DNA from: Prorocentrum cordatum
Taxonomy: Eukaryota > Sar > Dinophyceae > Prorocentrales > Prorocentraceae
Reading direction: 5' to 3'
Assembly (NCBI GenBank): GCA_963575745.1
Contig: CAUYUJ010002723.1
Coordinates: 22,502 to 86,501, forward strand
Length of the DNA stretch: 64,000 nucleotides
Below are positions 18,947 to 30,428 of this stretch, piece after piece. The notes under the pieces are model-generated. The model ran no database searches. It was not told the DNA's origin and saw only the letters and a program-made list of their open reading frames with translations. The position numbers and the translations under genes are program-made. How positions within the stretch are numbered: position 1 is the first letter of the stretch; each line of letters begins with the position of its first letter.

Positions 18947-18975
18947 TGATCATCATCATCATCATCCCTCTCCTC
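18872..18975. repeat. (CAT)n tract
   Basis: Nearly perfect CAT/ATC trinucleotide repeat following the TCC tract. Confidence 0.95.
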
Positions 18976-19059
18976 TTCCTCCCCCTCCCCGATCTCAGCC
19001 ATGGTAAGTAATGGGATGGATGGGTAGAGCCTCAAATATGACGCGAGCGCACCTAGATT

Positions 19060-19205
19060 GTCCTCCCCCTTCTCCTTCTCCCCTCCTCCTCCTCCTCCTC
19101 CTCCTCCTCCTCCTCCTTTTCCTCCCCCTCCTCCTCCCCCTCCTCCTCATCCTCCTTTTCCCCCTCCTCCGCCTCCTCCGCCTCTTCATCCCCATCCTTG
19201 TCCTC
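19060..19205. repeat. (TCC)n tract at the 5' flank of LINE-1
   Basis: TCC triplets end less than 30 bp before the first LINE open frame. A same-strand tract lies at the other end of that element (24690-24765). Confidence 0.9.
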
Positions 19206-19232
19206 CTGCTTCCGTAACGATTTTGGTTCAAG

Positions 19233-20300
19233 ATGATTCCGCCCCGTGGCAGAGCACGGATACCCTTGGTCCAGGGACAGCTAAGGACTTGCTTTCATAT
19301 CCTCGCCTTCCACCCCCACTGGTGGTCGAGCTTCATATTCGGCTCAGCGTTCGCCCGCTGCTGCTTCCACGCGCAATCGACCGAGGCTGGCGCGGGCCTC
19401 ACTCGCGTCATGGGAATCAACGGCGATGCAACCCCACCGGTCGCAGCCGCAGGCAGCAGTGAAGAAGATGGAGCCAAACGACAACAGGACCCTTGGCATG
19501 AAGGTGCCACACTGCTCGCTGGGCACAGGCTTGCAGTGCTCGACCTATCCGTTCACATTCGAAATCAGCTGGAGGAGACCATGGCCGCCGAAATCGCCGA
19601 CGCCAGCGCCAAGTTTGAAGCCGCAGCACGTGCCGTCACAGCACAAGCCAGCCAAGACTTCCTCGCCTCCATCACTAAGATCACGTCCGAGCTCAGCCAA
19701 CGTCACGAAGCTACCGAACGCAGCACTCACAGCGTCACGCAGTGCACCAACGACCTCGAGAAGCATAATGTCGAACTCAAGACCGCCGTCGCCAAGCTTG
19801 AAGCCATCGCCACAGCCGCAGAAGCACGGGCTCCCGTGTTCAACCTCGAGGGCCTCGGCGCGCGGGACAGAGACCCCGACCCGACAACGTTCTGGTGCAG
19901 CAGCCCACAGGAGTTCAACCAGCCCGAGCTCGAGCGCGCCCTCGCAGAATGGTTCGCCAAAACCGAAGTTACCAAAGACGTGGTAAGCTTTATCACCGTC
20001 GGCCCCGCCAAGCGTCACTCGTTCCAGGTCAGCGGCGGCACCGTCGTGGCATAACCGCGTGCTCATCGTCTTCACGGTGTTCTCCGCAACGGAAAAGGAT
20101 GGCGCAGTTTCACGATCGTTCTGGGCAGTGGTGCCCATGTTCCTCTATATGTATCAGCAGACAAATGCCCGAAAGCTGTCCGCACAGAAGTTCAAGCCAA
20201 ACTCCTCGCCAAAATCATGCAGAACGCCACGCCTGACGTCGACCTACGCGCGCGCGGGACTCTCGGTTACATTGCTAATCGTGGGGGGCGCTCTGGTTCG
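19233..20300 (+). pseudogene. LINE ORF1: coiled coil plus RNA-binding region
   Basis: The frame open to 20054 gives a long heptad-like helix (LEETMAAEIADASAKFEAAARAV to NVELKTAVAKLEAIATAAEA, residues about 110-195). A protein-like C-terminal stretch follows (FWCSSPQEFNQPELERALAEWFAKTEV). After the stop at 20054 the same protein appears to continue in another frame (SFTIVLGSGAHVPLYVS...KIMQNATPDVDLRARGTLGYI, about 20105-20280), so a frameshift lies near 20050. Coiled coil followed by a nucleic-acid-binding module is the usual LINE ORF1 plan. Confidence 0.6.
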
Positions 20301-20339
20301 TTTGCTCATCGGCGCCCATGCTGACGCCCCCACCAGGCT

Positions 20340-21267
20340 TCAGTGGTCCAACACCATGGACCCCGGCTTCACCGACGACCAACAGCGTCAGACCAACGCC
20401 GAGTTCGCCTCCAACTTCGCGGGCGCCCCCTCCGCATCGCCGTGGCTTAAGCCATCGCTCGAGCCCCCAGACGACCTCGCTCTCCTGGCCACTTCGACCC
20501 GGAGCGCGTGCAAACCGTTCCGCTCGCCCGCGATGGTCAACGACGTGCCCGTCACCAACGTTGGCGGCATCGGCTTCTTCGTCCCGTGCGACAAGAGAGA
20601 GCATCAGCTACCACCTGAACAACGGCTTCACACCAGGCCCGAGGTCGTCATCCATGGCCGCGCCGCTTCGCTGCGCGTCGCGGATGCCAGCCTCCAGTGC
20701 GATGTCGCCATCCTCAACGCCCACAGCTACGGCCTCGCGCCTGCCGGACGCCACCACCTTCGCGACCAATGGCAAGCACTTCGACAGCATGCTGACGAAC
20801 AGCCTCAACATCGCCTCTTCATGATCGTGGGTGCCTTCAATGTATCCGAGTTCCCCCCGAAGCCCTTCAATGCCCCCGTCGACTCCGACACCGCCGCTGC
20901 GCAGAGATACCAGTGCAAGCCTGTCTTCTGGCGCTCGCTGTTTCGTGACACGATCGAGACCACCTCCACGCCTGCGACGAACAGGGCCGTAGGCAACATG
21001 AGTGGATCGACGATCGACCACTGCTTCATCAACCTCCCGAGCCACCTCGTGCCCCGCATGGAGACAATTCACGTCGCCGACGACGCCCCCCTCGAGAACG
21101 CCAGGGGCCCGATCAGCGACCGCAAGACCACGCGCCTCCGCAGCCGCATCCGCAGGCCCAAGCCAGCCACCGAGCGCGGCATCCCTGCCTGCATCTTCGA
21201 CACGGACCACTACAAACATCACATCAACAAGATCTTCGCCACCATTGCCGCTCGCCCCGATTGCTAG
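20340..21267 (+). pseudogene. LINE APE-type endonuclease, inactivated
   Basis: Motifs of the exonuclease/endonuclease/phosphatase fold in order: GGIGFFV, a CDVAILNAHSYG segment, MIVGAFNVSEFPP (20821-20859) where the family has GDFN, STIDHCFINLP (21003-21035), and ISDR (about 21112-21123) where the family has SDH. The Asp of GDFN is Ala (codon 20833-20835) and the last catalytic His is Arg. Both changes should abolish target nicking. Confidence 0.7.
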
Positions 21268-21607
21268 ATGGCGCACCCCTAAGGCCGCGGTGCAAGTCGC
21301 TGCCGCCCGCGCACGTGACACGCTCACCCAGATTCTCGCTGCCGAGCTGAAGTCCCAGACTGCGAGCGCGCCCAAGGAGACCCGCGCCATGGCGCTGCGC
21401 AGCATGGCCCGCGCAGTCTGGCACCAAACGCCCCTCTCGCGACGACTCTGATCGAGAGCACCTGGACCGGGAACTCCCACCTGAAGGTTGACGACGTCAC
21501 GGCCAGCATCAACGACATGACGGCGGTGACCTCGACCGTGGACGCCACGCGCGCCAGCCTCAGCGACGAGCGCAGAGCACTCTCAGCTGCTCGCTCGCGC
21601 GCTGCCT

Positions 21608-23120
21608 TTGCCGCCCTCAACGCCCCCTCCTTCGGCCAGGAGTGGCGCCGGCGCGCCGAGCGAGAAGGTTCACCGCGGCGAACGCTGGAAACCGTTTCCC
21701 AAGCGCCTCGTGCTGACTGGCATCGAGATCATCGTCGGCAGCTCGTCCAACGTCGTGACAGGCCCCGTCGCCACGCACCAGGCCATCATGCGCCAATGGG
21801 CCCCCGCGTTCGCCAAGAAGCACGTGGGCGAGAAGCGTCTCGCCGACAACCTCGACTCTGTCTTCCCTCGGCGCCACCGAGCAGATCTATCACTCCCCGA
21901 CGCGCATGCACTTGAGAGGGCAGCGCGCCACGCTGGGGATTCAGCCCCTGGCCCCGACGGTTTCCCATATCGAGCGCGGCTCCGCGCGCCCGACAGCTTC
22001 GACGCCCTCGCCGACGCTTGCTACGACACCGCCGCCAACCACAACATCCCGCTCGACCTGAACTTCTCCCCCATGGCCATGTTGCCGAAAGGCGGCGAGC
22101 CATCGGGCAGTGCAGAGTGCGCGCGCTCCCCCGATTGCCTTCGTCCGCTTTCAATGAAGAGCCCGGACGTCAAGCTGCTAGCGTCCGCCGCCAGGGGCCA
22201 GCTCCGCGCCCTTGCAGCCCAGACGCCCCCCAAGCAGCCGGGCTTTGTCCACGACCGCCAGTTTTTGAACAACGTCGTCGTCGTGGACGCCGCCGCGCGT
22301 CGACACAGCCTTCCCCCGTCAGCCTTCTCAGACATGCCCGTCTTCGTCAGCATGGACATCGCAGCAGCGTTCCCCAGCCTCGGCCACCAGTAGGTGTGGG
22401 ACGTTCTCGAGCGCTGGGGCATTCACGGCCACATGCTGCGCTTGATCCATGCCTGCTATTTCTGGCTCGTCTCGTTCCTCGACGTTGGGGGGGGGGGGGG
22501 GCGTCGCCCACTCCTGATCGCGACATCAGGCGCTACTCAGGGATGCCCCTTGAGCGGCGCGATCTGTGCGCTCGTTTTCGATCCCATCATCGTCGCCATC
22601 AGCCGCGAGCTCAACGCCATCCACCGCGGGCTCATTTTCGCCTGCGCCGACGACCTTGGCATCGCCCTCGCCAGGCTGGCCGACATCAGCGCGCCCGCCC
22701 CCCACGCGGTCGCGGCCGAGTCCCTAGCAGGCCTCCAGCTCCAGGCCAAGAAGTGCATCGTCGCCCCGACCTGGGCCCTCCCGTCGCAAGACCTCGCAGC
22801 CGAGATGCTACGCATCCTCGCGGCTGCTCGCGCCCCATGGATCAACTTCATCATCGAGTCCAAAGCCCGCTATCTTGGCTTCTACGTGGGCCCTGGTGCC
22901 ACGCTCGCTGACCAATGGCGTGGCCCCGCAGTGACGTGGTGGGACCGCGTGGAGAAGTCCGCCGCATCGCACGCCCCCGTCCTGCAAAGCATCAAGCTGC
23001 ACAACGTCGCCGCCGTCGCGCGCCTGGGCTTGGTCGGCCAGCTCTTCGAAGCGCCCGGGGGCACCCTGCAGAAGGATCTGCAGGCCATCAACAAGCCGCT
23101 GCGCGTCGCCCCCCCCCCCC
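21608..23120 (+). pseudogene. LINE reverse transcriptase with in-frame stop
   Basis: RT landmarks: APGPDGFPY (about 21943-21970), MAMLPKGG, SMDIAAAFPSL (motif A, about 22345-22383), SGATQGCPLSGAI (22522-22563), CADDLG (motif C, 22646-22663) and a KKC thumb start. A TAG at 22391-22393 separates motif A from the following VWDVLERWGI in the same frame. A run of 15 G (22487-22501) lies between motifs, and a run of 19 C (23109-23127) ends the frame. Confidence 0.8.
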
Positions 23121-23159
23121 CCCCCCCAGCTTCGCCAAGTCCGAAAGTCCGACGCCCTC

Positions 23160-24650
23160 GCGATGTCGCTCTGGACGAACGTGGAGGTCCCCATCGGCAT
23201 CGAGAACTACCTGGCCGCCACCCTCTGGGGAATGGCGTCTACAACTGCGACGCAGTGGAGACACGCACGTCGCGGACTTTCGACACCGCTTACGACCAGC
23301 TTCCCGTCGCCACTGCACTGCAAGGCGTGCGGTGCAACGACTGCTGGGCGATCAAGGCGCCATCGTCCAGCGCCTCGAGGGCGCCGCGAACTCCACCTTC
23401 TTCGCCGACAAGGGATCACATCTCAAACGCCTGACACGCACTGCGGGGCCCCGACCCCGCGCGCGAGCCGCCGTGATCGCCAGCCACGAGAGCGCCGCCA
23501 GAGCAGGACAGCAAGCCATCCTTCAACGCCACGCCCCCCGCCTTTCTCAACGACCTGACCGCCATCAACATCGCAAACCTGCCAAGGTCGCGCCGCAGAC
23601 AGCCTACGTGAAGTCGCTGAACGAGCAGCTCTACGTCGACACCATGACTGACACCATCAGGCGCCGACTGATCGCGCGGCGCCCAATACTGGGCCCTGCT
23701 CGCCAACGTGCACGCGAACCGCCATCTGGACCGCGGCGCGAGGCTGAATGAGCCCAAGGGCGTCTTCTGAACAGGGCGCGCTCATGGGCCGCGCGCTGGC
23801 TGCCTGCCCTCCTGAAGAGCGACCGACGCATCAGCGACCGAGAGAACTGGGCGCAGTGGTGCGTCACCTACTTGTCCGAGCTACTCGGTGCCGACCCGTT
23901 TCAGCCGCTGTGCGCCACCGACATCCAGCGACGCCGCGTCGCCGTCGACATGTGCGCTCAGGCGCGGGGCGCCGGCGGCCCTGGGCGCATTCCCCTGGAG
24001 CGCCGCCTGGCCCGCCCAGAAGCGCAGAGCGAGTCGCCGCGCAGCCGATCGCCACGGCGTTCAGCTACGAGGCCGCCCAACGCCGTGCCCGACGCCGCTG
24101 GGTCGCCCACATCCTACCATTTTCAGAGCCCGACGCCGACCCTGGCGACAGTCACCGCGACGACGACGACGACATGGGCGCCGAAGACCTACCTGCCGAC
24201 GCCGACGTACAACTTGATCTCCTTCAAGTCCAGCAAGTTCTGGATGTTTTCCCCGCTCGGCGGACGCGCCTCCGCACCCGCCTCGCGACCCTGCCGCCCG
24301 CCGGGCTGTGGGGCGCCCTGAAGATGACCTCGCGCAGGATGCGCGTGATCCCGACCAAGCGCCCATGCCAATTCGGACGCCCGCACGCCAACGACAGCGT
24401 CCAGAACTACTTCATATGCGAGCGGATGCGGGACCAGCTGAGCTTACCGCGCGGCCAGCTGAGCACCAACATCACTACGAGGCTCGGCCTTCCTGAGCCG
24501 ACCGAACCGTTCCATGGCGAGAACGGCATCCCAAACAGCATTGCCAGGCCCTCCGTCTCACAACATCCCGATGTCTCACAACAAGCAGACGACTCGCCGA
24601 GCCCTGAAGCTGCCCGCAGATCTGTCGGGCGGGGCTGGCGCGCCGTAGCG
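23160..24650 (+). pseudogene. LINE C-terminal region, multiply frameshifted
   Basis: Protein-like pieces fall in different frames: SLWTNVEVPIGIENYLAATLWG (23164 on), AYVKSLNEQLYVDTMTDTIRRRL (about 23600-23675), then from about 24070 a piece ending RPHANDSVQNYFICERMRDQL, which resembles the Cys-rich end of dinoflagellate LINEs. At least two further frame changes are needed. Confidence 0.6.
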
Positions 24651-24689
24651 CGGCTCGCAGACGGACGCGCCTTCTCAGGCGACGTTCGT

Positions 24690-24765
24690 TCCTTTTCCTC
24701 CTCGTTCTCCTCCTCCTCCTCCTCGTCCTCCACCTCCTCTTGTTCCTCCTCGCCCCCCCCCCCGA
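24690..24765. repeat. (TCC)n tract between two LINEs
   Basis: TCC-rich tract at the 3' end of LINE-1 and just before the 5' break of LINE-2. Confidence 0.9.
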
Positions 24766-24775
24766 TGCTTATTCC

Positions 24776-26000
24776 GGCGGTTTTGGTGCCAGATCTTCTC
24801 CCGTGGGCCTCGGGGCTCGGGCTTATGATGTTTCAGGGGTATTGAACAAGGATGTCCGTTGTCAGGGTCCCTTTGGGCCATCGTGCTCGACCCCGTGCTG
24901 CGCTTCCTCTGCGCGCGTATTCCTCAGCCTGTAGCTACTCATGCTGCATTCGCTGGCGACGTTGGCACGGCCACCAACGACGTTTTCAGCGCGCTGCGCA
25001 GTTCTATCCATGCATGGGACACGGTTGCCAACGCTTGCGGTTTGTATACACACCGGAAAAAGACGCTTCTGACCCCCCTGGGACGATCGCCGGTGCCGAA
25101 ATTCTCCAAGGGCTTCACGACGCTGGCTTGAGCTCCAGGACCTGGACGCGGGCAAAATCGGGTCGCTACCTTGGGCTTAGCATTGGTCGGGAAAAGGTAA
25201 CCTCGCAAGCTGGGCGGCCCCCATGGCCAAGTATCTTTGCAGGGCTCGGATGGGGCGCGATCTGGGACCAGGCACGATCAAATCGAGATCGCCCTACAAC
25301 ATGTTGTGTTTCAACGTTCTCAGCCACGTCTCCCGGTCCCGGTTTCCGTCCACTGCCATGCTGAGTGCTGAGAACAATGGTGCGCAGGCCTTGGTGGCTG
25401 GGCCTAGGGCCTAGGAACGCCATCGCGACTAGTGCGATGAAGCATGTGAAAGGCAGACTCATGCCTGTCCAGTGCCCCGCGACCTGTTCACAGTAACCAC
25501 AGCTGGAATGTACAGGAGTGCTATCTGCTCGAGCGCGCGCACCCTTTTGATGGAAGAGTTGTACCTTTTTCGGCGAAGACGACGACTGCACGATATGCTG
25601 GACGTCTATTCAGCGGAAAACTGGGAAGGGCCTCGTGTCCCTTGAGCATGACGAACTGCGTATAAGAAGTATGATTGGCCGTCGCCTCCATCATTATCTG
25701 CCCGTGAGCCCTAGCGATCGAGTCTCTGTCGGCCTGTACAAGCTGGCCCCAAACGTTCCACGTTCCGTCTTTTTCAGCGTTTTCAAAACCATGTGTAATT
25801 TTCAGTGCACATCGAATAGGTCCCACAGTCCGACCCGTCCCTGCATAGCATGCTGGGCCGATGATGGCGATCCTTTTCGACACATGGCTCGTTGCAGTTG
25901 TTTCGAATGTCTGTTCACGCATCTGTCCCATATTCCTGTTTGTTATTGCTCTGCCTCCTCTCTGTCCCGCCTCACCTTGACAATTTGGCCGTGCACGCTC
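24776..26000 (+). pseudogene. 5'-truncated LINE fragment (LINE-2)
   Basis: Starts inside RT: GIEQGCPLSGSLWAIVLDPVL (24837-24899), then AGDVG where the family has ADDVG (about 24951-24965), so motif C has lost one Asp. A frameshift follows; GRYLGLSIG appears at about 25161-25187. The C-terminal zinc knuckle CxxC-x9-H-x3-C is at 25842-25895. It is a different LINE lineage from LINE-1 by sequence and is non-functional. No target duplication was identified. Confidence 0.75.
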
Positions 26001-26382
26001 CCACCAATACTAAGTATTGGGCTTTACCTTGATATGAGATCTCATGTTTACCACTCGTCGCCACTCGTCGCGACGACTGCCGACCTCTGCGATCGACCGA
26101 GTGGGCCGAACGCGGCTGGTGGCCGTGTGCCGCGAGTCGCGGCCTCTGCGCAGCATAGTCGCTGCTGGAGTGGCCAGCGCAACTCGGCCCGCCGCGCTGC
26201 CGACGGCAGCTCTGCCACCGCCGCAGGTGCCTGGGGGCGGGCTTGAACTTCTCTCTCCTTTTCGCCCTCGTGTCCGCTTTGCGTCTCGTGCTCTTGTCCG
26301 CCCTTCTTCTCTTTCTCTCTGCAGCCAGTGAGCTCCCGCGCGCGCGCCGGCATGGCTTCTCTGTAGTTCCGCAGTGCCCCTG

Positions 26383-26512
26383 GCAGCCAGTTGCCGGTTC
26401 GTCCGAGGCTGGTCTGCTGGGGGCAGTGCGCGCTGGCCCGGCTTCTTTCTTGCGCAGCGCCCAATTTGGCAGCCAGTTGCCAGTTCGTCCGAGGCTGGTC
26501 TGCCGGGGGGCG
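26383..26512 (+). repeat. Direct repeat of about 42 bp
   Basis: GGCAGCCAGTTGCC-GTTCGTCCGAGGCTGGTCTG occurs at about 26384 and 26469 with one or two differences, 85 bp apart. Confidence 0.85.
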
Positions 26513-27060
26513 CGCGCGCGCGGCCACCGGTGAAAAATCGGATGCGCGCCCGCCTCAAGCATGAAGAGGCTTTGCGCTCGGCTGGCACCTTCATAAGGTA
26601 GCTCAGCGCTCAGGTAGTACGGCGGCGCGGAGGACCTTGACTTCCCTCCTGTCGCTGCTGCTGCTGCTGGCCCACCTCCCCCCTCGATCGCGTGCGTTCC
26701 TCCTCGCCCTTCCCTCTCTTATCAGCCACGCCGCCCTCCCCCCGCCCCGGCGCCCCGCCAGAGGCCACCCCGCCCTCCCCCCCGGCGAGCGCGCTTTTGC
26801 GGCGGTGAGCGGCCGCTCGCGCGCGCGCCCCGCCCGGCGGCCCCTCTGCGGTTGCGGCGACGCCGACGCCCGACGCCGCCGACGCCGCCGACGCCGACGA
26901 CGCCAACGCCGACGGCCGACGGCAACAGCCGACGGCCGGCGGCCGACGGCGGCGGCGTGGGTCGCCATGAAAGGAACAGGCCCTGTCCCGTCGGTTCCGA
27001 GGCCAGGGTCCCGATGTTGTTTCGGGGGCGGCCGAGAGGGGGGTGATGACAAGGGGGGGG
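26513..27060. other. GC-rich low-complexity stretch
   Basis: Contains a GCCGAC/GACGCC hexamer-like repeat (about 26855-26950) and a G run near 27052. Open frames on both strands are Arg/Ala/Pro low complexity. No gene seen. Confidence 0.5.
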
Positions 27061-27068
27061 GGAGGGGG

Positions 27069-27092
27069 ATATCATGGCGTATGCCATGATAT
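27069..27092. repeat. Perfect 10-bp-arm hairpin
   Basis: ATATCATGGC, loop GTAT, GCCATGATAT: a perfect palindrome next to a G-rich run. A further ATTTCATGGCG follows at about 27101. Confidence 0.95.
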
Positions 27093-27119
27093 TTCTTCAG
27101 ATTTCATGGCGTTTTTTCC

Positions 27120-28336
27120 CCATTACGTTCCCAGCGCCCCCCCCCCCACTGGGCCGCACACGTGCCGCCGGCCATGATTTACGCTCCCCTTTTTGGACGC
27201 TCCCCTCTCGGCCGCCCCCGATGTGCGTCTGGGGCATTCAAACGGAGAGGGCCCGTCCAGGGCCCAGATCCTGAGGTCGTGCGTTGTTCTCGGGCTGTCC
27301 CGGGGCCCTCCACGGGCCCCTCGGCTGTCAGACACTTGTTTGCGGTAGAGAAGTCCTAGAGATCCTGGCGACTCAATTTTTTCGAGCCGGGCATTTTCGC
27401 GTAATTCCGGACCCCAGGACCCTTACAGATCGATCCGGCTCGACAAACGGCGTAGACATATAGGGTTTAGGGTTCCAGGCGCGATTTCTCAGGGCGTCTC
27501 AATTGTATTGAGACGTCGGATTTCAGGGGTGGTCCCGGGGGAAGGCCCCGGGGTACAAGACCCGCTTCCCGCAGGGCCCGTCTATTTCATGCTGAGCGGC
27601 GACGATCGGGAAGAAGTCTCAGGCCTCACGGCACTGAGCGGGGTGTGTGTAAAGCATGTACGGTATGATTGAGGAGGGAAGCCCAAGCAAAAGTCTTGCC
27701 CTTTCCCTGAGGGTGGGCCGCCCGCGCGCCTGGAACGTGTCAGGATGGAGGAAGGCTCGGAGGAGGAGCCCCAAGAGATCTCCAGGGGCCCCAGCACATC
27801 CCAAGGCCCCAATGCCTTCTGGAAGACTCTCCAAGGCTCCCACTGCGGGGGTCCTGTGAGCTTTTCGGGGGCCGATGGGGCTGCGGGGCTCTTGGAAGCG
27901 TGCTGGAGACCTCGTTGGCCGCCGTGGGAGCCCCTGTTGCGGAACAGGAAACGGGCGACGCTGGACACGTTGGTCTTCTGGGCATCGTACTGGACCAGCA
28001 TATGGTCTATATTCAAGGGGGGACAATCCACCGGGACCCGACAATTCACGTTTACTACGGCCCTGGGCGTCTACTAAATAGCACTGCCCTGTTTGATTCC
28101 TTTGTTTGGGTGCGTTTACTAAACGGCTTCGCGTTGGGGTGGTTCCTATCGGGGTGGATTTTCCGCCCTCTGTATATATGATGACCCAATGCTTGCAAGT
28201 TGGCGTATTTGGCCTCAGACGCCAGAAGCGAGGCCTCGAAGCCCAGCGGCCGCCACATGTGGAGCACCAGGGAGGGGTTGGGACCCCTCCCCCCATCGGG
28301 GACTGGAAGGACTCGAGAGAAGGGCTGAGATTAGCC
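27120..28336. other. No gene recognised
   Basis: Mixed unique sequence. A minus-strand frame spans 27619-28560 and a plus-strand one 27900-28181 (a protein-like VLDQHMVYIQGGTIHRDPTIHVYYGPG stretch). Neither has a motif I can name. Two adjacent plant-type telomere units (TTTAGGG-like) at about 27460-27470 are too few to mean a telomere. Confidence 0.35.
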
Positions 28337-28340
28337 TTAC

Positions 28341-28668
28341 GTCGGGCATGTCCCTCTACAGGAGGACTATCCAGACATGGTCCAACAATAGTCTGGGGAC
28401 GATATTTCTGGTATTTGTGGATATGTTTGAGAGAGTTCGGGCTACAGTCGTGGCGCTGATGAAGCAATCCTTTTCGTTGGGGAGGGGCTCGGTGTTCCTT
28501 GATTGTTGTGCAATTTGCATTAGGTTCCCCTGAGGTCTTCCATGGGAAATCGAAGTTCAACTTTTGGAATCAGGGGCCTCGTTCCCTGTGTAGGGTTCCT
28601 GGGGTCAGCGCCCCGGCTGTATGTTTCGATTTTTGTCCAAGATCTGCCTGTAGGAAACCGTGCCCGAC
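28341..28668. mobile_element. Small TIR element, family Z, copy 1
   Basis: The left terminus GTCGGGCATGTCCCTCTACA (28341 on) is the inverse of the right terminus (28647-28668, CCTGTAGG...GCCCGAC). Flanked by TTAC and CTAC, where other copies have TTAA. No ORF; a non-autonomous MITE-like element. Confidence 0.75.
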
Positions 28669-28777
28669 CTACGATCAGCCCACCATGTTTGTTTTGAAAA
28701 CACGTGGACCTCAGGACGGCCGCGGAAAACACTTTGGCAGACGCCGGCGCTCGCGCCCATACGATTGAGAATCTCAA

Positions 28778-28926
28778 GGCGGGCACGTCTTTCGCGCAGG
28801 AGGAGTATTTCAAAATGGTCAAGGAATAGTCGGGGAACGATATTTCGACTGATTTCGACAATGTTTGATGTTTTACGTATTTGTTACCTTCCCTCCAAAA
28901 CCCTCCTGTGGGAGGGCATGCCCGAC
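28778..28926. mobile_element. Small TIR element, family Z, copy 2
   Basis: Shares the subterminal GGAGTATTTCAAAA-GGTCA...GGGGAACGATATTTC stretch. The right terminus at 28905-28926 is well kept; the left terminus is diverged. Confidence 0.6.
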
Positions 28927-28932
28927 CTTGGA

Positions 28933-29262
28933 TGAGATATGGCTGTGTGGTGCCACGGATTTCTGGTTGCAGTGTCCAGGCTGTTGCTCATGGAAGTTCG
29001 CCGGTCGCACTGATCAGTACAGTGGAGGCCCATGCCAAGAAACATCCTGCTTGGGTTTCTTGGGTTTCGACGGTTTTGCGATGGGAAGCGTAACGTTCCC
29101 ACACCAAGAATCCATGGACGTCCTGGGGTCTCAGGGTTGGGTTTCTTGTGGAAGGTTTCTTGTGGACTGGCCTCCACTGCATGTCCGTGTGGTGCCACGG
29201 ATTTCTGGTTGCAGTGTCCAGGCTGTTGCCCATGGAAGTTCGCCAGTGGCACTAATCAGTAC
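28933..29262 (+). repeat. Direct repeat of about 80 bp, 246 bp apart
   Basis: GTGTGGTGCCACGGATTTCT through AGTTCGCC-GT-GCACT-ATCAGTAC occurs at about 28945-29020 and 29189-29262. Between them AGTGGAGGCC (about 29022) and GGCCTCCACT (about 29169) form an inverted pair. Confidence 0.85.
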
Positions 29263-29269
29263 GCGGGGC

Positions 29270-29815
29270 GCCGCGATCAAACAGCATAGCCCAGAGGAGG
29301 CAAGAAGAGATCATGCACGGCTTTCTCTTGGAAGCTTCACATTCAGCTTCCATAGCGGCGCTCTCGCCCCCCGCCCCCACCCACGAGGCACAAGCAGTTC
29401 GAGCGCTGTTAGAGAACAAGGTCTATCCTGCATTTGATGCCACGTTGCTCCCCCCAGCCTCCTGGCTCCCGACCTAGTGCAATCTACCTCGGCGCCTCGC
29501 CTGCTCTCTGCACCCGGTGCCCTGTTTCAGTAGATCGCGAGCTCGGAGTCCAGAGCCACCGCGCGACAGCCTGCGCGAAAAGGAGCAGATCGTGTCGTGG
29601 AGGGGGAATCGGGTGACAAGGAAGAACAAGTGGCGGGAGCACGGCGAAGGAAGGGGGGGAGGGGGACAGAGGGGGACCGTCAAGGTCTAGCACCCGCCGC
29701 AACGGACCCTCGCCGCTGGGCAAAGGAGGCCGTGCCTCGGGGCAGCGCTGGGAAGCCAGCGTGGCCCTGTAAGAGCGCACACGGGCGCGCGCGCGCGCGG
29801 GCCGCGCCGCCGCCT
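29270..29815. other. No gene recognised
   Basis: Unique GC-rich sequence without repeats. Short open frames have no domain. A short GCGCGC alternation lies at about 29786-29802. Confidence 0.4.
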
Positions 29816-29820
29816 CGGCT

Positions 29821-30058
29821 ACTCCAATTCCCGTATGGATCGTCTCCTGGGTCCGGTCTTTTGAGGCGCCTTTTTTGGGACTGGGGGGGTCTGGTTCACT
29901 AGTTCGCTTTCTTTGCAATTGGGGCTCAGGGGTCAGGTCTAAGAAGGCGCCCCGTCGAAGAGGCGCCCCGTCGAAGAGGGGGGTCTGGAATATCAGGTCG
30001 CATTTGGAGGGGGTCCGGTTTTTTAGGGGGGGGGTCGATTAATAAGGGATTTGGAGCA
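29821..30058. mobile_element. Small TIR element, family Y, copy 1
   Basis: Left end CTCCAATTCCCGTATGGATC and right end GATTAATAAGGGATTTGGAG are imperfect inverse copies. The interior (AAGGCGCCCC-TCGAAGAGG, GGAATAT-AGGTCGCATTTGG) aligns with 61146-61363. No ORF. Confidence 0.7.
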
Positions 30059-30428
30059 GAGCAGGCCCAACGCTAAGCGCCGAGCCTACCCTCTACGAGG
30101 CGGTGGACGTGGCTCGCGACCAGCGAGGACCTCGTCCCTGAACCGAGCCTGGCTCGACGAGGCAACCCCTCCACACTGCGCAAGGAGCTTGCGCCAGGTC
30201 GGGGCCTCGATCTGACAGTGCGCCGCGCATCGGCGGCAGACAAGAAAGCGCCAGCAGGCTGCACAATATGCCCTTTGAACAGGAAGGTACCGGGGGGCTC
30301 CATCGGGGACTTAGCGGGGCCAAATCTGACATCCTACCCCTTCCACCCATCCCTCCCCATGGTGCCGATTCCCCAAACAGTGCCTGCACTTCTCGATACT
30401 CTTCTGTATTCTAAAGAACTGGGCCCAG

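Larger units (their letters stand above)
19233..24680 (+). mobile_element. Decayed non-LTR retrotransposon (LINE-1 of this window)
   Basis: Order of decayed parts: coiled-coil ORF1 (19.2-20.3 kb), APE-type endonuclease (20.5-21.25 kb), reverse transcriptase (21.6-23.1 kb), C-terminal part ending in a DSVQNYFICERM motif (24.39-24.43 kb). The reading frame changes several times, and one in-frame TAG interrupts RT. TCC tracts lie on both sides. This is an APE-endonuclease LINE. It is not active: endonuclease residues are replaced as well as the frame broken. Confidence 0.85.

Noticed and set aside
18540-19200. Poly-Pro, poly-Ser, poly-Leu and poly-Arg ORFs
   Set aside because: Artefacts of TCC and CAT triplet tracts.
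27455-27475. Telomeric repeat (TTTAGGG)
   Set aside because: Only about two units; no array.
27619-28560. 313-codon minus-strand ORF
   Set aside because: It overlaps a family Z element, the composition is Pro/Arg-rich and no domain is visible.
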